DNA of 52,494 bases. Origin: Candidatus Uhrbacteria bacterium (GTDB taxonomy: Bacteria > Patescibacteriota > Patescibacteriia > UBA9934 > GWF2-40-263). Shown one piece after another: positions 15,067 to 23,941 of the stretch. How positions within the stretch are numbered: position 1 is the first letter of the stretch; every line of letters starts with the position of its first letter. A program made the translations under genes and the position numbers. The stretch lies in contig JACQSF010000003.1 in assembly GCA_016206085.1 (NCBI GenBank), positions 1 to 52,494 of the forward strand, read 5' to 3'. The notes beneath the pieces were generated by a model. The model was not told the DNA's origin. It made no database searches and was given only the letters and a program-made list of their open reading frames with translations.

Positions 15067-15576
15067 GGCTTTTTCTTTTCGGAACTCTAGCAGTGGTCGC
15101 AAACGCGACTGACCAAGGTAGGTGATAGGAGCATTGGATCGCTTTAGTAAAATAGAGCACTTTTTTTCTTGTGCTGGAGAAACAATCATCTCAAGAGCCT
15201 TATGGCTATGGAGCATTTTAACGAGTCCGGCATAATCACCATCACTCGTAACAACGACTGCCTTTTGAAATGCTTTATGGAAGAAATCTATCGTTGCTTG
15301 TAAGACAAGGTCGGCATCACAGTTTCCTTTTGGTTTTCCATCTCGATCGAAGACTACTTCTTTAAAGACCAAAATAAATCCAACCTCTTGAAGAGATTGA
15401 TAGAGCATTCGATGTTTTGGAATCATTCCAAGAAAGAGATAGGCATTTTTTACACTGTGTTTTTCTCGTAACCAGATTCGAAAACGTCGATAATCAAGAA
15501 TCCAACCTTGAGATTGAATTCCACGGTGCAAGTTTGCTCCGTCAATGTATGCGTTGTTTCGCTGTTCTTTCTGCAC
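15025..15576 (-). CDS. NYN-domain (PIN-like) ribonuclease, copy 1
   Basis: The 183-residue protein has the NYN order: AYIDGANLHRGI near residues 9-20, KGNCDADLVLQ near 94 and VTSDGDYAGLV near 117. The conserved Asp residues would bind metal for RNA cleavage. It starts with GTG at 15576; its length to the first motif equals that of its paralogue at 37301, which supports this start. The C-terminal end (about 18 residues, EKAPDADGTAQGSSSW at the end) is read from the hairpin element that lies outside the gene in the paralogue, so its stop has been lost and replaced. Confidence 0.83.
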   Translation of the reverse strand: MQKEQRNNAYIDGANLHRGIQSQGWILDYRRFRIWLREKHSVKNAYLFLGMIPKHRMLYQSLQEVGFILVFKEVVFDRDGKPKGNCDADLVLQATIDFFHKAFQKAVVVTSDGDYAGLVKMLHSHKALEMIVSPAQEKKCSILLKRSNAPITYLGQSRLRPLLEFRKEKAPDADGTAQGSSSW

Positions 15577-15685
15577 AGATTACTTTTTTAGTTTCATGAT
15601 TTCTTTCTATCCAAGCCATGCTTCACGGTTGATGCCAGTCTTTTGCTGTGAATTTGTCATATCGATCAAAATCATACCAGATTTT

Positions 15686-15713
15686 TTGCTTTGCTGCAGT
15701 TTTGAGCTAAACT
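15686..15713 (+). promoter_or_regulatory. Promoter of the HD-domain giant gene
   Basis: TTGCTT (15686-15691) and TAAACT (15708-15713) are 16 bp apart. The -10 ends eight bases before ATG 15722, so the message should be leaderless. Confidence 0.6.
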
Positions 15714-15721
15714 GTGCCTGT

Positions 15722-18700
15722 ATGTTACCCGAACGAACAAGAGGAGAAGAACCAGGAGTGGAATATGAGCTAGCGCGTGAGCGGGAACGTGGTCCAATCC
15801 AGGCGGTTGAATCTTTGCGAAAAGATACTCAACGCATGATCAGATTACATGCGCTCTGGGATAAATTTGCTCAGCCACCGGAATCTCCACTATCAGACAT
15901 TACAACCTCGACTCTTGTTGAGAGAGACATACAAGATGCCATGGAACTTCTTCGGGCACCGGAAGTCCGTCTGAAAGAATTTTCACTTCTGGTTATCGAT
16001 AGGCTCGTGTCCTTTTTTTCTGCAGAGGGGAGTCTTCAAATTTTTCTTACTGAAGTCGTACGGGTTACTCAGGATTATTTCTTTCATTTCTCGACTGTAT
16101 CCGGGATTCGTCAACGACTACGCACGCTTATGCACACTCTCCCGGTGGATGACAGACGTTTTTTTCAAGATGGATTTATTCCAACAAAGGGTGATCCATT
16201 CGGGGTCTTGGATCCTGATGTCCGAGACGAGACGCTGTTGCGTATTGTGGAACTTCCCGCTGGTGTAAAACGACTAAACGCGGTTTTGTCTTTCTTGACT
16301 ATTGATGCAAACGCCTGCCTCCAGCAAATCGATCGGTTTGAACTGACAAATCAAGACCGCGAAACGGTATTTCGTGCTGTCGCGGTGCACTCGCCAGATG
16401 TGCTTCCACCGTATCTTCCTTTTTTGGCTGAGCAAGATCCTCATTTGGCACGGGATCTCCTTTCCCAGGTTGTTGAGCATAGTTTCGTGGTTGGTGTCGA
16501 TGCCATAACCCGATTCCCGTTAACACACGCGCAACGTGGAAAGGTTGAATCTCAACTCATTGCCTCGCATCCGCGGGATTTTTTTCTGCATTTTGAGGAG
16601 CTTTCTCAATTTCTTACATCCCTTTCCGTACCCAAGGCTCTTGAGATAGCTTTATCGCACCTTGAGTCCAACCTTCCGGAGGATCCGGTGGAGCGTCTTC
16701 ATATTCTTGATAGTTTGACGCAAGACGATACTGGTTTTACTGATGAGATCACACCAATAATCCGCCGTGCACTTGGCGAAGCACTCAAGGAGTTAACCCC
16801 TGTGCTTGAGGAACTTCGTCGTGACATCGCCCAGATGCGACAGGTGCCGAAAGATCAAGTGTCCTGGTCTTTTGATCTTTTGGATACACTCTCTTGGGAA
16901 TTAAAAACAGAGGATCAGGAGAACGCGCGCATCCGTCAGGCGCAACAACGATTGGGATCTTCCCGTGTGAGACCGCTCCTTTTATCGGCATTCGCTGTAT
17001 CTGTTGGCGAATCTCCCATGGGGTTTGGAAGTAAGGATAGGCCTTTGTCTTTGGCTCAGCGAAGGGTGATCCTTGAGGAGGCGTTGGAAGCCGGCCAAGT
17101 GAACGGTCCCCCACCTGATGAGCAAGCAGAATGGACAGGGTGGGGTGAATTTGCCTACCAACCACGGTCGTCACAAGAGGCCAAAAATATGCGGGTTCTG
17201 CTTGATCGTCTTGTTCAGGTCTCACCAACGGATTTTGTTATTGCCTGGGCATCGCAAAAGGGAGAAATTGCTCGCGCCTATAAACCAATCCTTCTGACGG
17301 TTGCTCAAGAACATCTTGAAAACGCATTGCATTTTATCGATGTATCTGGTCAGGCGATCGTTTTTGCCAACATGGATCTCAAAACAACCAAGTGGTTGGT
17401 TGATAAAGTGTTTGGATCCAACACGCTCACTAGCTTCCATATACCCCACATTCCTCAAAATGTACGTCCATTGTTGCGTCCGTATATTGAGCGTTATCGT
17501 AAACAAGAAGAAATGCCGTATGCGGCATTTCCAGACGTTGCAACGGCCTTGTACGCGTTTGATGTCAGTCCCACATTTGCCAGTCAGATTGCGAATCTTC
17601 CAGAGTCCGAACGCCTCTTAAGAATAGAGGAGTTTTCGGCACTGATGAACGCACATCCTAAGCGGGGGATCCGGGCTCTTCAATCGTTGGGACTCAAAGA
17701 CGAATACACATTGCGTCGGGGAATATTGCGTACGATTGGAATGTTGTTAGACAGATTTCCCGACGCGTTTCTTGATCCCAAGCCTGAAGCACCCGTGCAA
17801 CCTCAGCGTTCTGGAGGGACGTCTTTTGATGAGAAATGGCACCGAATGTTGATGTTTATTCCTTTTTGTCCCCCTGAGCGTTTTGGGGAATTAGTAGGCG
17901 AGTGGGAGCCATGGCTGAAACGTCAACAGCAAAGAAGAGAGACATGGGGAGGAAAATATTTTTCAGATTTTTTCTTAATGGCTTTTCGATTACACAAAAA
18001 ACCACAGGAGGCAGTGGATGCGTTCTCGTTTTTTCTTGACCCTGGATCACCAGTAATAGTAAAACCGTATGAGCTTGCCCATGCGGTATCCATCGAGGAG
18101 TTGTTTGCGCTCACGAAGACCCATGGTGATGAAATGGGGGAATTATTAGGTAATCCGGATACGCGTGGTCGGATCATTCAATATCTCAAAGAGTCGGAAC
18201 ATCCCAAAGCGACATGGGAAATGATCAGGCGATTTGCTGACTCGTATCGGAGCATGATCCCGGAAGCAGACAGACGCGCAAAGATTACGAGCGAGTTGGT
18301 ATTAAAAGGAAATAGAACGCGCCTTTCTGGATCGATCCGTTATGCAACCGTTGGTTCGCAAGTACTCCCCGTGACGCATGTGGGTGTACGTGAAGCTTTT
18401 GTACATCCTCAGGTGACGGATGGGCGATTGGAGCTTACCTCGCTGACAAAGGTAGAACTTGAACGAGTGGTACGCGATCGATTGCAACGTGTGTTTACTC
18501 CTGACATCAATTCTTGCTTGGGGGCAGATGCACACAATCGGGATATCGCACGTCAGGTTAAAGAAGGCGGGTGGCAAGTTCCGGCTGGAACACTCATCCA
18601 TTATACGAGTCCGGCCGTGTTGCCCGCGATTCTCGCGGAAGGAAACTGTTGCGGTGAAACGATTGGGATTCAAAGCCGTGCGGATTCCTTTCCGTTGTTT

Positions 18701-19669
18701 GTTGATGTCTTGCGCGTGCGCGATCAGGATGGATCAGTAAAAGTTCCAGACCTTATGGAACATCCAGAGTACCACGAGAATTACGGTTCCTTTGATAAAG
18801 GTGTCGCATTGGTCTATCCAAGACGATGCAGGACGTCCTTTTTTCCTGGAGAAGAAAAAATAGCAAGTACCTTTGGTCCCGACATCCATCATTTAGTCTT
18901 TGTGGGCATTCCCCATACCGAATTGGGAGTCATTGTATTGACCAATGCTGTTGAAGCCAGGTCATTTGATGATGTGTTAGAGCGGACGAAGACCGCGGTG
19001 GTAAAGTCTGGGGTGTATGTGCCTATCGTCCGTGCCTCAGGTGATCTCTTATTCACTCCTGAAGAGTACGATAAACGTGAAGCGTTTGCGCATCCATACG
19101 CGACGCTTGAGGATTTTTTTCGCGACGCAACGGCCTTTAACACACTTGATCGTCCGCAACCATCCGCGGTACATGAATTTACATTGAAAGAACATCTGCT
19201 TGCTGCTGAACGGAATGTCATGGCTCTTTCAGAGGATTTGCAGGTGCCGTTTGAGATGCGAGATCTCGTGCGCGCGGCGGCGCGACTTCACGATGTAGGA
19301 AAGTTTGACGCGGTAAAGAGCGGTCAAGAGATTGCAAATGTCATCGCCGCCGAACGAGAACTTAACAAGGTGCGAGGATTGGATCCGGAATGGAAACGGA
19401 GGATCCTTGTTCTCATTCATCATGACGAACTTCTGGGGGATATTTTGAAGGGAACAAGTATTGATCCTGATGGGACCATGACTCGCACTCCAGAAGTGAC
19501 CAGAAAAATACAACTGTTTCACGACCGATTTCCGTCCCAGACGGATCGATTGCTTTTACGCGTTCTGTATGAAGCGGATGTCTTGGCGATTGGAAATAAC
19601 ATGTATCAAGAATGGCAGATACAAGAAAAACTGCGGGGACTTGAATTTCATTTATCGTCGATTTCGTAA
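15722..19669 (+). CDS. Very large HD-domain protein, 1315 aa
   Basis: Only the C-terminal end is recognisable. An HD phosphohydrolase domain spans about residues 1150-1290 with H1158, the H1190-D1191 pair (AARLHDVGKFD), IHHDEL near 1233 and D1285 (YEADVLA): a complete metal signature. Before it, GTLIHYTSPAVLPAILAEGN (about residues 955-975) resembles the first motif of ADP-ribosyltransferase-like folds, but I am not sure. The first 900 residues are soluble, largely helical and unassigned. No signal peptide or membrane span is visible. ATG 15722 is favoured by its promoter; a longer frame reaches back over the NYN gene. The 3' end overlaps the convergent DUF4349 gene by 18 nt. Confidence 0.75.
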   Translation: MLPERTRGEEPGVEYELARERERGPIQAVESLRKDTQRMIRLHALWDKFAQPPESPLSDITTSTLVERDIQDAMELLRAPEVRLKEFSLLVIDRLVSFFSAEGSLQIFLTEVVRVTQDYFFHFSTVSGIRQRLRTLMHTLPVDDRRFFQDGFIPTKGDPFGVLDPDVRDETLLRIVELPAGVKRLNAVLSFLTIDANACLQQIDRFELTNQDRETVFRAVAVHSPDVLPPYLPFLAEQDPHLARDLLSQVVEHSFVVGVDAITRFPLTHAQRGKVESQLIASHPRDFFLHFEELSQFLTSLSVPKALEIALSHLESNLPEDPVERLHILDSLTQDDTGFTDEITPIIRRALGEALKELTPVLEELRRDIAQMRQVPKDQVSWSFDLLDTLSWELKTEDQENARIRQAQQRLGSSRVRPLLLSAFAVSVGESPMGFGSKDRPLSLAQRRVILEEALEAGQVNGPPPDEQAEWTGWGEFAYQPRSSQEAKNMRVLLDRLVQVSPTDFVIAWASQKGEIARAYKPILLTVAQEHLENALHFIDVSGQAIVFANMDLKTTKWLVDKVFGSNTLTSFHIPHIPQNVRPLLRPYIERYRKQEEMPYAAFPDVATALYAFDVSPTFASQIANLPESERLLRIEEFSALMNAHPKRGIRALQSLGLKDEYTLRRGILRTIGMLLDRFPDAFLDPKPEAPVQPQRSGGTSFDEKWHRMLMFIPFCPPERFGELVGEWEPWLKRQQQRRETWGGKYFSDFFLMAFRLHKKPQEAVDAFSFFLDPGSPVIVKPYELAHAVSIEELFALTKTHGDEMGELLGNPDTRGRIIQYLKESEHPKATWEMIRRFADSYRSMIPEADRRAKITSELVLKGNRTRLSGSIRYATVGSQVLPVTHVGVREAFVHPQVTDGRLELTSLTKVELERVVRDRLQRVFTPDINSCLGADAHNRDIARQVKEGGWQVPAGTLIHYTSPAVLPAILAEGNCCGETIGIQSRADSFPLFVDVLRVRDQDGSVKVPDLMEHPEYHENYGSFDKGVALVYPRRCRTSFFPGEEKIASTFGPDIHHLVFVGIPHTELGVIVLTNAVEARSFDDVLERTKTAVVKSGVYVPIVRASGDLLFTPEEYDKREAFAHPYATLEDFFRDATAFNTLDRPQPSAVHEFTLKEHLLAAERNVMALSEDLQVPFEMRDLVRAAARLHDVGKFDAVKSGQEIANVIAAERELNKVRGLDPEWKRRILVLIHHDELLGDILKGTSIDPDGTMTRTPEVTRKIQLFHDRFPSQTDRLLLRVLYEADVLAIGNNMYQEWQIQEKLRGLEFHLSSIS

Positions 19670-20599
19670 TCGTGCCACACCTTTCCAACCAAGCCAGACG
19701 ATCAGAGCGAGAGGAATACCTATACCGATACCAACAATCACAATCCACAGAATCGCGACAACAAGGGCTTGTGCGATTGCGACGACGGCTTGAGCGGCTT
19801 GCTTCACGGTTGTGCCAGGACGGAATTCCTTGCCACCGACGGTGATCACAGGTTCTTCGGACAGAGAAATGGTGATTGAGGAGAAGCCCGTGAGGCTATC
19901 GAGGTATTGAAGTTGACCTTGGAGAGATTCGATGTAGCCTCGGATATTTCCCAGCGCGGATTCGATCTGGAGAATTTCTTCGACGGTCTTGGCGACATCG
20001 AGGATCTCCACATATCGCGTCTCCTGAGCTTGGGCATTTTTGAGACGAGCGGCAAGGTCGATGTACTGCTCGGTTACGTCTTGTGCGCTACTTGTTTCAC
20101 GCTCGACGATTAGAGCGAGTTCCTTGATCCCTGCCATGCTCGCATCGAACTGTTCCGATGGCACGCGAATCGTGACGTACCCGGAATGTGTACCATCCTG
20201 ATGCTCCTGCAAAGTTGATGTCTCGATGTACCCTCCGTTTGCTGTTGTATGCGTGTCGATGTCCGACAGAGTCTGTACCGCATCGTCCACCACCAAGTCG
20301 AGGCTTCCAGTCTTAATAATCTTCTCGTCGATTTCGGCGGCGATCGCTTCGTCGTAGAGGAGTCCGCCTGGTTCAGGGACTATCGACCGTTGTGCAAACA
20401 CCGTTGAATCTGTCGACAATGACGCGAATTCTTGTGAATCGACCTGATACCCGCTATCGACTTGATACCCACTAAAGGAAGAGGAAGTTGTACCGGAGAA
20501 GACGCTCAAAAGACTTTGTCCGACAAAGGTGATGATGGCAACCAGGCCAACAACGGCGAGTCCGCGTTGGAACCAGGGGAGAACGGTTTTGAATGTCAT
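19652..20599 (-). CDS. DUF4349-family membrane protein
   Basis: The 315-residue protein has an N-terminal membrane segment (about residues 12-35), an extracytoplasmic part with KIIKTGSLDLVVDDA, GGYIETSTL and a coiled-coil region (ARLKNAQAQETRYVEIL), and a strong C-terminal membrane span (about residues 275-305) followed by a basic tail. This is the DUF4349 architecture. The function of the family is unknown; a surface or membrane-adaptor role is likely. An 18-nt tandem duplication encodes SGYQVDSGYQVDS. Its start lies one base after the transketolase N-terminal gene stop, so the two are co-translated. Confidence 0.82.
   Translation of the reverse strand: MTFKTVLPWFQRGLAVVGLVAIITFVGQSLLSVFSGTTSSSFSGYQVDSGYQVDSQEFASLSTDSTVFAQRSIVPEPGGLLYDEAIAAEIDEKIIKTGSLDLVVDDAVQTLSDIDTHTTANGGYIETSTLQEHQDGTHSGYVTIRVPSEQFDASMAGIKELALIVERETSSAQDVTEQYIDLAARLKNAQAQETRYVEILDVAKTVEEILQIESALGNIRGYIESLQGQLQYLDSLTGFSSITISLSEEPVITVGGKEFRPGTTVKQAAQAVVAIAQALVVAILWIVIVGIGIGIPLALIVWLGWKGVARLRNRR
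20424..20462 (-). repeat. 18-nt tandem duplication in the DUF4349 gene
   Basis: Two copies of an 18-nt unit with CTTGATACC/CCTGATACC at its core encode the repeated residues SGYQVD. The copies differ at a few bases. Confidence 0.6.
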
Positions 20600-20600
20600 A

Positions 20601-21500
20601 TTATTCGTGTTCGCTTACAATGCGGCCGGCGAGAGTCCGCAATTGGTTAATGGCGAGTTTTGCCTCTTCTCCAGGTGAGGGGGGTTTTCCGTGCCAGAGG
20701 AAGTCGTGCTCCATATAGGTGACACCGTAGCCAGGAATGGTGTCGGCGATGATCACCGTGGGTTTTTCGCAGACCCCATGGGCACGCTCGATGGCGGTGA
20801 CGAAGTCACGGATTGAGTTCCCGGCACAGCGCACCACGTTGAGGTTGAAGCTTTCAAATTTAGCTGTGAGAGGTTCAAGGGGCATGATCTCTTCTGTGGT
20901 GCCATCGATCTGGATGTTGTTTCGGTCGATGATGAAGGTGCAGTTGTAGAGCTTATTGCTTCCGGCAAAGAGCATGGCTTCCCAGGTCTGTCCGGCCTCA
21001 AGTTCGCCATCGCTCATGACGCAGTATACACGCCAGGGTTTGTGATCCAACAGCGCTGTGTAGGCAAGGCCTACGGCTTGTGATGATCCTGATCCCAGAG
21101 GTCCCGACGTTGTTTCAACTCCAGGAAGTCGTTCACGTTCGGGATGACCTTGCAGAGGCGATCCAAATTTACGCAGGGTCATAAGCCATTTTTTTGGGAA
21201 GTATCCTGCATGTGCCATCGTGACATAGCGGATCGGACAGATGTGGCCGTTAGAAAGAATGAGCCGGTCTCGGTCACCCCAATCTGGGCGTTTGGGGTCA
21301 TGAACCATGACGTGGAAATAGAGGGCTGTGAAAATATCAGCCATTCCAAGCGGACCTGCCGAGTGACCCGATCCGGCCTCGACCAACATAGTGATCAAAT
21401 CTTCGCGAATGTGCGATGCCTTCTCCTCAAGCTGTTTGAGCTTTTTGTCGTGGAGATGGAGAGGTTGTCGAACCTTAGGACCTTGTGTCAGGTTTGGCAT
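20601..21500 (-). CDS. Transketolase, N-terminal (TPP-binding) subunit
   Basis: The 299-residue protein has the thiamine-diphosphate half of transketolase: LVEAGSGHSAGPLGMADI, LSNGHICPIRY, GPLGSGSSQAVGLA and the TPP motif SDGELEAGQ ending in RNN near residue 195. It needs the C-terminal subunit (13850-15001) to make an active site, yet lies about 5.6 kb from it. TAAAAT (21515-21510) nine bases before the ATG indicates a leaderless message. DUF4349 follows directly. It belongs functionally with rpe and rpiB downstream in the window. Confidence 0.9.
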   Translation of the reverse strand: MPNLTQGPKVRQPLHLHDKKLKQLEEKASHIREDLITMLVEAGSGHSAGPLGMADIFTALYFHVMVHDPKRPDWGDRDRLILSNGHICPIRYVTMAHAGYFPKKWLMTLRKFGSPLQGHPERERLPGVETTSGPLGSGSSQAVGLAYTALLDHKPWRVYCVMSDGELEAGQTWEAMLFAGSNKLYNCTFIIDRNNIQIDGTTEEIMPLEPLTAKFESFNLNVVRCAGNSIRDFVTAIERAHGVCEKPTVIIADTIPGYGVTYMEHDFLWHGKPPSPGEEAKLAINQLRTLAGRIVSEHE

Positions 21501-21525
21501 AGTGCGTCCATTTTAGCATGAAATC

Positions 21526-21554
21526 AAAAACCAGAGCGAAAGGCTCTGGTTTTG
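21526..21554 (-). terminator. Intrinsic terminator of the cupredoxin gene
   Basis: AAAACCAGAGC and GCTCTGGTTTT form a perfect stem around GAAAG just past the stop at 21559. The T run follows on the minus strand. Confidence 0.85.
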
Positions 21555-21558
21555 TCAG

Positions 21559-22374
21559 TTATTCAACGATGAGAGTTCCGGTCATGCTGTCATGGTAGGC
21601 ACAGTGGAAGTCATAACTGTCTTCTTCGTCAAAGTACCGTGTGAAATTCTCGCCTGGATTGAGCGTGCCTGTTCCCCAGGAGCCATCGTCTGCAGATGCC
21701 GTGTGCTTGGTATCTCCGTCATTGACGAAGCGAACCGCGCGTCCGGCATCGAGCTCAAGCGTGCTTGGGCTGTAGGAATTGTCTTGGATCGACACCGTCA
21801 GATACATCTGGAGACCCTTGTCTGCGTCGATGGAAAAGGCGTCAGCCTCCTCTGCATCAGGATCATACTGAGAGGCCATCTCGAGATCCGAGCCCATGGT
21901 GTAGTTTGAGAAGAATCCATCTGGGACGTCGTCAATCTGTTGGTTCCAGGTTGAACCGTAGAGGTCTTCGGCCACTTCCTCTGAAGGAATGCCCATGATT
22001 TCTCCACCCTCTCCAATGACGTAGACGGTTGGATCAGAGTTGATCTTGATCATCTTCACGCCCGGTTTGTAGGTGACGTTGCCGCCGATCTGGATGTCCG
22101 CGAGGTCTCCGTCGGAGATCCATTTCACATCATCAAAATCCTCGTACCAGGTGAAGTAGGTTTTGTCGTTTGGGAACACGTACCGGAAACCGTCCAAACC
22201 GTAGTAGTACACAGCGGAATAGGATTCTCCACGGATCAGGTCGCCAGATTCGAGATCCGTAAGACCCACGAGGGTTTGGGCGTTCGCTGAAGGGACGACG
22301 CTTACAAATGTCATGGCCACAAGACCTAGCATTGCAAGCACAGTAGCTGACAAAAGAGTCGTTGTTTTTGTCAT
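21559..22374 (-). CDS. Exported cupredoxin-domain protein with intact copper site
   Basis: The 271-residue protein starts MTKTTTLLSATVLAML (signal peptide, cleavage near ANA-QT at residue 32). Residues about 40-165 form an N-terminal domain with VYYYGLDGFRYVFPND and GSTWNQQIDDVPDGFF. Residues about 190-271 are a plastocyanin-like cupredoxin. The type 1 copper ligands H224, C258, H261 and M264 are all present (KHTAS; FHCAYHDSM). It could carry electrons or bind copper at the surface. ATG 22374 is preferred because the signal peptide begins there. The next gene upstream is a paralogue that has lost these ligands. Confidence 0.85.
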   Translation of the reverse strand: MTKTTTLLSATVLAMLGLVAMTFVSVVPSANAQTLVGLTDLESGDLIRGESYSAVYYYGLDGFRYVFPNDKTYFTWYEDFDDVKWISDGDLADIQIGGNVTYKPGVKMIKINSDPTVYVIGEGGEIMGIPSEEVAEDLYGSTWNQQIDDVPDGFFSNYTMGSDLEMASQYDPDAEEADAFSIDADKGLQMYLTVSIQDNSYSPSTLELDAGRAVRFVNDGDTKHTASADDGSWGTGTLNPGENFTRYFDEEDSYDFHCAYHDSMTGTLIVE

Positions 22375-22421
22375 AAGGGTGCGAGTGATTAAAGAGGTGA
22401 ACGAGGGAAAGTATAGCATAG

Positions 22422-22448
22422 AAAAAACACGGACTAAAGCCGTGTTTT
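22422..22448 (-). terminator. Intrinsic terminator of the second cupredoxin-like gene
   Basis: AAAACACGG (22424-22432) pairs with CCGTGTTTT (22440-22448), with a T run on the minus strand. It separates the two paralogues. Confidence 0.8.
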
Positions 22449-22454
22449 CCCCAG

Positions 22455-23276
22455 TTACTCAACAATGATGGCTCCTTCAAAGATATTGCGGTCGCCGTAG
22501 GTTGAGTAGTAGTGCCAGGTTCCAGATTCGTCGAAATAACGGGTGAAATGATCGCCTGATCCCATCGTTCCGGATCCCCAGACGCGATCCCATTCGGTTG
22601 CGGAGTGGTTTTCGTTGGTCGTATTGAGGAATCGGACAGCGGTTCCACTGGAGATTGTAACCGTTGAGGAGCTATAACCTTGGTCGGTGATTTCCACGAG
22701 TGTATATGCCTCGAGGCCTTTGTCAGCGGCGATGGAGAAGGCATCGGCTTCTTCCGCGTCTGGGCTGTACTGTGAGGCAAGTTCGATGTGACTGCCAATC
22801 TCGTAGTTTCCAAAGAATCCGTCTGGGACATCATCGATCTGTTGGTTCCAGGTTGACCCATAGAGTTCGATGGCGATTTCCTCAGAGTCGATCGCGCGCA
22901 GTTCGCTCCCACCCGCTACCGCATAGACGGTTGGGTCTGAGTTGATTTTGAGCATCTTCACCCCTGGCTTATAGGTGACGTTTCCGCCGATCTGGATGGT
23001 TGCGAGTGTGTCGTCTGAGATCCACTTCACGTCATCGAAGTCCTCATACCAGGTGAAATACGTTGTGTCGTTTGGGAAGATATAGCGAAGACCGTCGTCC
23101 CCGTAATAGTAGACAGACGAGTAGGTTTCCCCGCGGATGAGGTCGCCCGCTTCAAGTTCAGACTCGGCAAGCGTGAGCGCATGGGCAGAAGAGGGAAGGG
23201 TGAGAATGGGTAGAAGGACTAGCAGGGTTAGGAGGTAGCCGCAGGCTTTAGCCTGCGTGAGTTTGAGAAAGTTCAT
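22455..23276 (-). CDS. Exported cupredoxin-like paralogue lacking the copper ligands
   Basis: The 273-residue protein is collinear with the neighbour at 21559-22374 and nearly identical over long stretches of the N-terminal domain (YFTWYEDFDDVKWIS, QIGGNVTYKPGVK). In the cupredoxin part the first His survives (ENHSA), but the Cys-X2-His-X2-Met ligand loop is replaced by WHYYSTYGDRNIFEG. A type 1 copper site is therefore impossible. The signal peptide region includes AKACGYLLTLLVLLPIL and is encoded partly by a REP-like palindrome. The start overlaps the end of rpe by 29 nt, which makes the exact start uncertain. Confidence 0.8.
   Translation of the reverse strand: MNFLKLTQAKACGYLLTLLVLLPILTLPSSAHALTLAESELEAGDLIRGETYSSVYYYGDDGLRYIFPNDTTYFTWYEDFDDVKWISDDTLATIQIGGNVTYKPGVKMLKINSDPTVYAVAGGSELRAIDSEEIAIELYGSTWNQQIDDVPDGFFGNYEIGSHIELASQYSPDAEEADAFSIAADKGLEAYTLVEITDQGYSSSTVTISSGTAVRFLNTTNENHSATEWDRVWGSGTMGSGDHFTRYFDESGTWHYYSTYGDRNIFEGAIIVE
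23235..23257. repeat. REP-like palindrome at the rpe/cupredoxin junction
   Basis: GTAGC followed by CGCAGGCTTTAGCCTGCG is a perfect dyad of the type common between genes in many bacteria. It supplies the last codons and stop of rpe and early codons of the next gene. Confidence 0.6.
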
Positions 23277-23940
23277 AGACGAGTTTGTTCATTTGTTTGA
23301 GCGTACCAGTGGGGTCATCAGTCTTGAATATCGCTGAGCCGATACACAATCGATTCGCACCGGCACGGACAAGGGGTTCAATGAGATCGCGTGTGATGCC
23401 TCCATCGACCTCGATTGTGAGATCTTTACGGTGAGCTCGAGCCGCGCGAACTTTCTCAAGGACGGACTCGATGTCTCCTCCGTGCATGGGATCCCCGAAG
23501 GTCTGTCCTTGGAATCCAGGATGGACACTCATCAGAGTGAGTTGATCCACGACGTGGAGGACTTCTTCAACCTCTGAAAGGGGAGATTCGGGATTAAGGG
23601 CGATACCGACTTCGAGCTTGAGCTCGTCATGGATAAAGCCGGTAATGACTCCACTAGGGCGATGCATTTCTGTGTGCACGATGGCGCGTGTGAATGTCGG
23701 CACATATTTTTTCCACGCCTCGATGATTGGGATGGGGTTTTCGACCATGAGGTGGAGTTCCATTTCGACATTCGTTTTGAGTACCCCGATGCGCTGAGGG
23801 TCGTACCAACAGGTGTTGGGAAAGAGACTCCCGTCTAAGACATCGACCTGGATAAGCACACAGTCGTTTTCAACGAGCCGAAGATTGCGTTCAAATTCTT
23901 TCTCTGATTCGACCAAGAAGGCCGGGACGATTTGGGTCAT
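23248..23940 (-). CDS. rpe: Ribulose-phosphate 3-epimerase
   Basis: The 230-residue TIM barrel has the expected motifs: QVDVLDGSLFPN (catalytic Asp), LHLMVENP, MSVHPGFQGQTF and IEVDGGI (second catalytic Asp). It interconverts ribulose-5-phosphate and xylulose-5-phosphate. The ATG at 23940 lies one base after the hicA stop, so it is translated in one operon with the toxin-antitoxin pair. The C-terminal residues QTHAG and the stop come from a REP-like palindrome. Together with rpiB and the split transketolase it forms the non-oxidative pentose phosphate pathway. Confidence 0.92.
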   Translation of the reverse strand: MTQIVPAFLVESEKEFERNLRLVENDCVLIQVDVLDGSLFPNTCWYDPQRIGVLKTNVEMELHLMVENPIPIIEAWKKYVPTFTRAIVHTEMHRPSGVITGFIHDELKLEVGIALNPESPLSEVEEVLHVVDQLTLMSVHPGFQGQTFGDPMHGGDIESVLEKVRAARAHRKDLTIEVDGGITRDLIEPLVRAGANRLCIGSAIFKTDDPTGTLKQMNKLVYELSQTHAG

Positions 23941-23941
23941 A

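Noticed and set aside
22133..22912. 259-codon ORF across both cupredoxin genes
   Set aside because: Out-of-frame shadow of the two paralogues and of their terminator; composition is not protein-like.
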